The notes under the pieces were generated by a model, which was given only the letters and a program-made list of their open reading frames with translations, made no database searches and was not told where the DNA came from. This document shows, piece by piece, positions 5,250-5,253 of a stretch of DNA of 5,253 nucleotides; position 1 is the first letter of the stretch, and every line of letters starts with the position of its first letter. Origin of the DNA: Gammaproteobacteria bacterium. Lineage in GTDB: Bacteria; Pseudomonadota; Gammaproteobacteria; Steroidobacterales; GCA-2729495. Where the stretch lies: NCBI GenBank assembly GCA_030429685.1, contig JAUIEY010000148.1, forward strand, positions 1 through 5,253, given 5' to 3'. The position numbers were made by a program, and so were the translations under genes.

Positions 5250-5253
5250 CAGC

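Noticed and set aside
1..5253. Mobile element, CRISPR array, tRNA or defence system
   Set aside because: No spaced direct repeats, transposase or integrase motifs, tRNA-like cloverleaf or defence-protein motifs were seen on either strand; the gene content is housekeeping-like.

Overview
This is a moderately GC-rich (by eye, not counted) stretch of ordinary-looking bacterial chromosome, most likely from a proteobacterium and probably a gammaproteobacterium. The evidence is a group I EtfB/EtfA pair of the aerobic type, a SseA-type 3-mercaptopyruvate sulfurtransferase and dense gene packing with Shine-Dalgarno sites. I see no rRNA, tRNA, CRISPR, transposase or other mobile element.

Layout from left to right: (1) bases 2-130 (+) hold the last 42 codons of a gene that looks like a VOC/glyoxalase-fold protein. 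(2) Bases 127-1461 (-) encode a 12-segment NCS1-family, CodB-like nucleobase permease whose stop codon overlaps that of the VOC gene. (3) Bases 1517-2257 (-) encode a 246-residue soluble protein that I do not recognise. (4) Bases 2368-3210 (-) encode the sulfurtransferase. Genes 4, 3 and 2 point the same way, with gaps of 110 and 55 bases, and may be co-transcribed, although the 110-base gap could hold its own promoter. (5) A 151-base divergent intergenic region (3211-3361) separates this leftward group from the rightward etfB (3362-4114) and etfA (4142-5080). It carries an AT-rich promoter candidate and several inverted repeats. (6) At the right edge a short minus-strand reading frame (5094-5249 or longer) encodes a single-pass membrane protein that converges on etfA.

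The clearest functional unit is etfBA. Its two products form the FAD/AMP-containing electron transfer flavoprotein, which collects electrons from acyl-CoA and related dehydrogenases and passes them to ETF:quinone oxidoreductase, which is not in this window. The sulfurtransferase handles sulfane sulfur from cysteine breakdown. The permease probably imports a purine or pyrimidine base or a similar heterocycle, but no deaminase or hydrolase for such a base is present here. I found no convincing new multi-gene system. The items most worth a second look are the unknown 246-residue protein next to the permease, the small membrane protein at the right edge, the overlapping inverted repeats in the etfB leader, and a 9-base palindromic word that occurs four times in the window.
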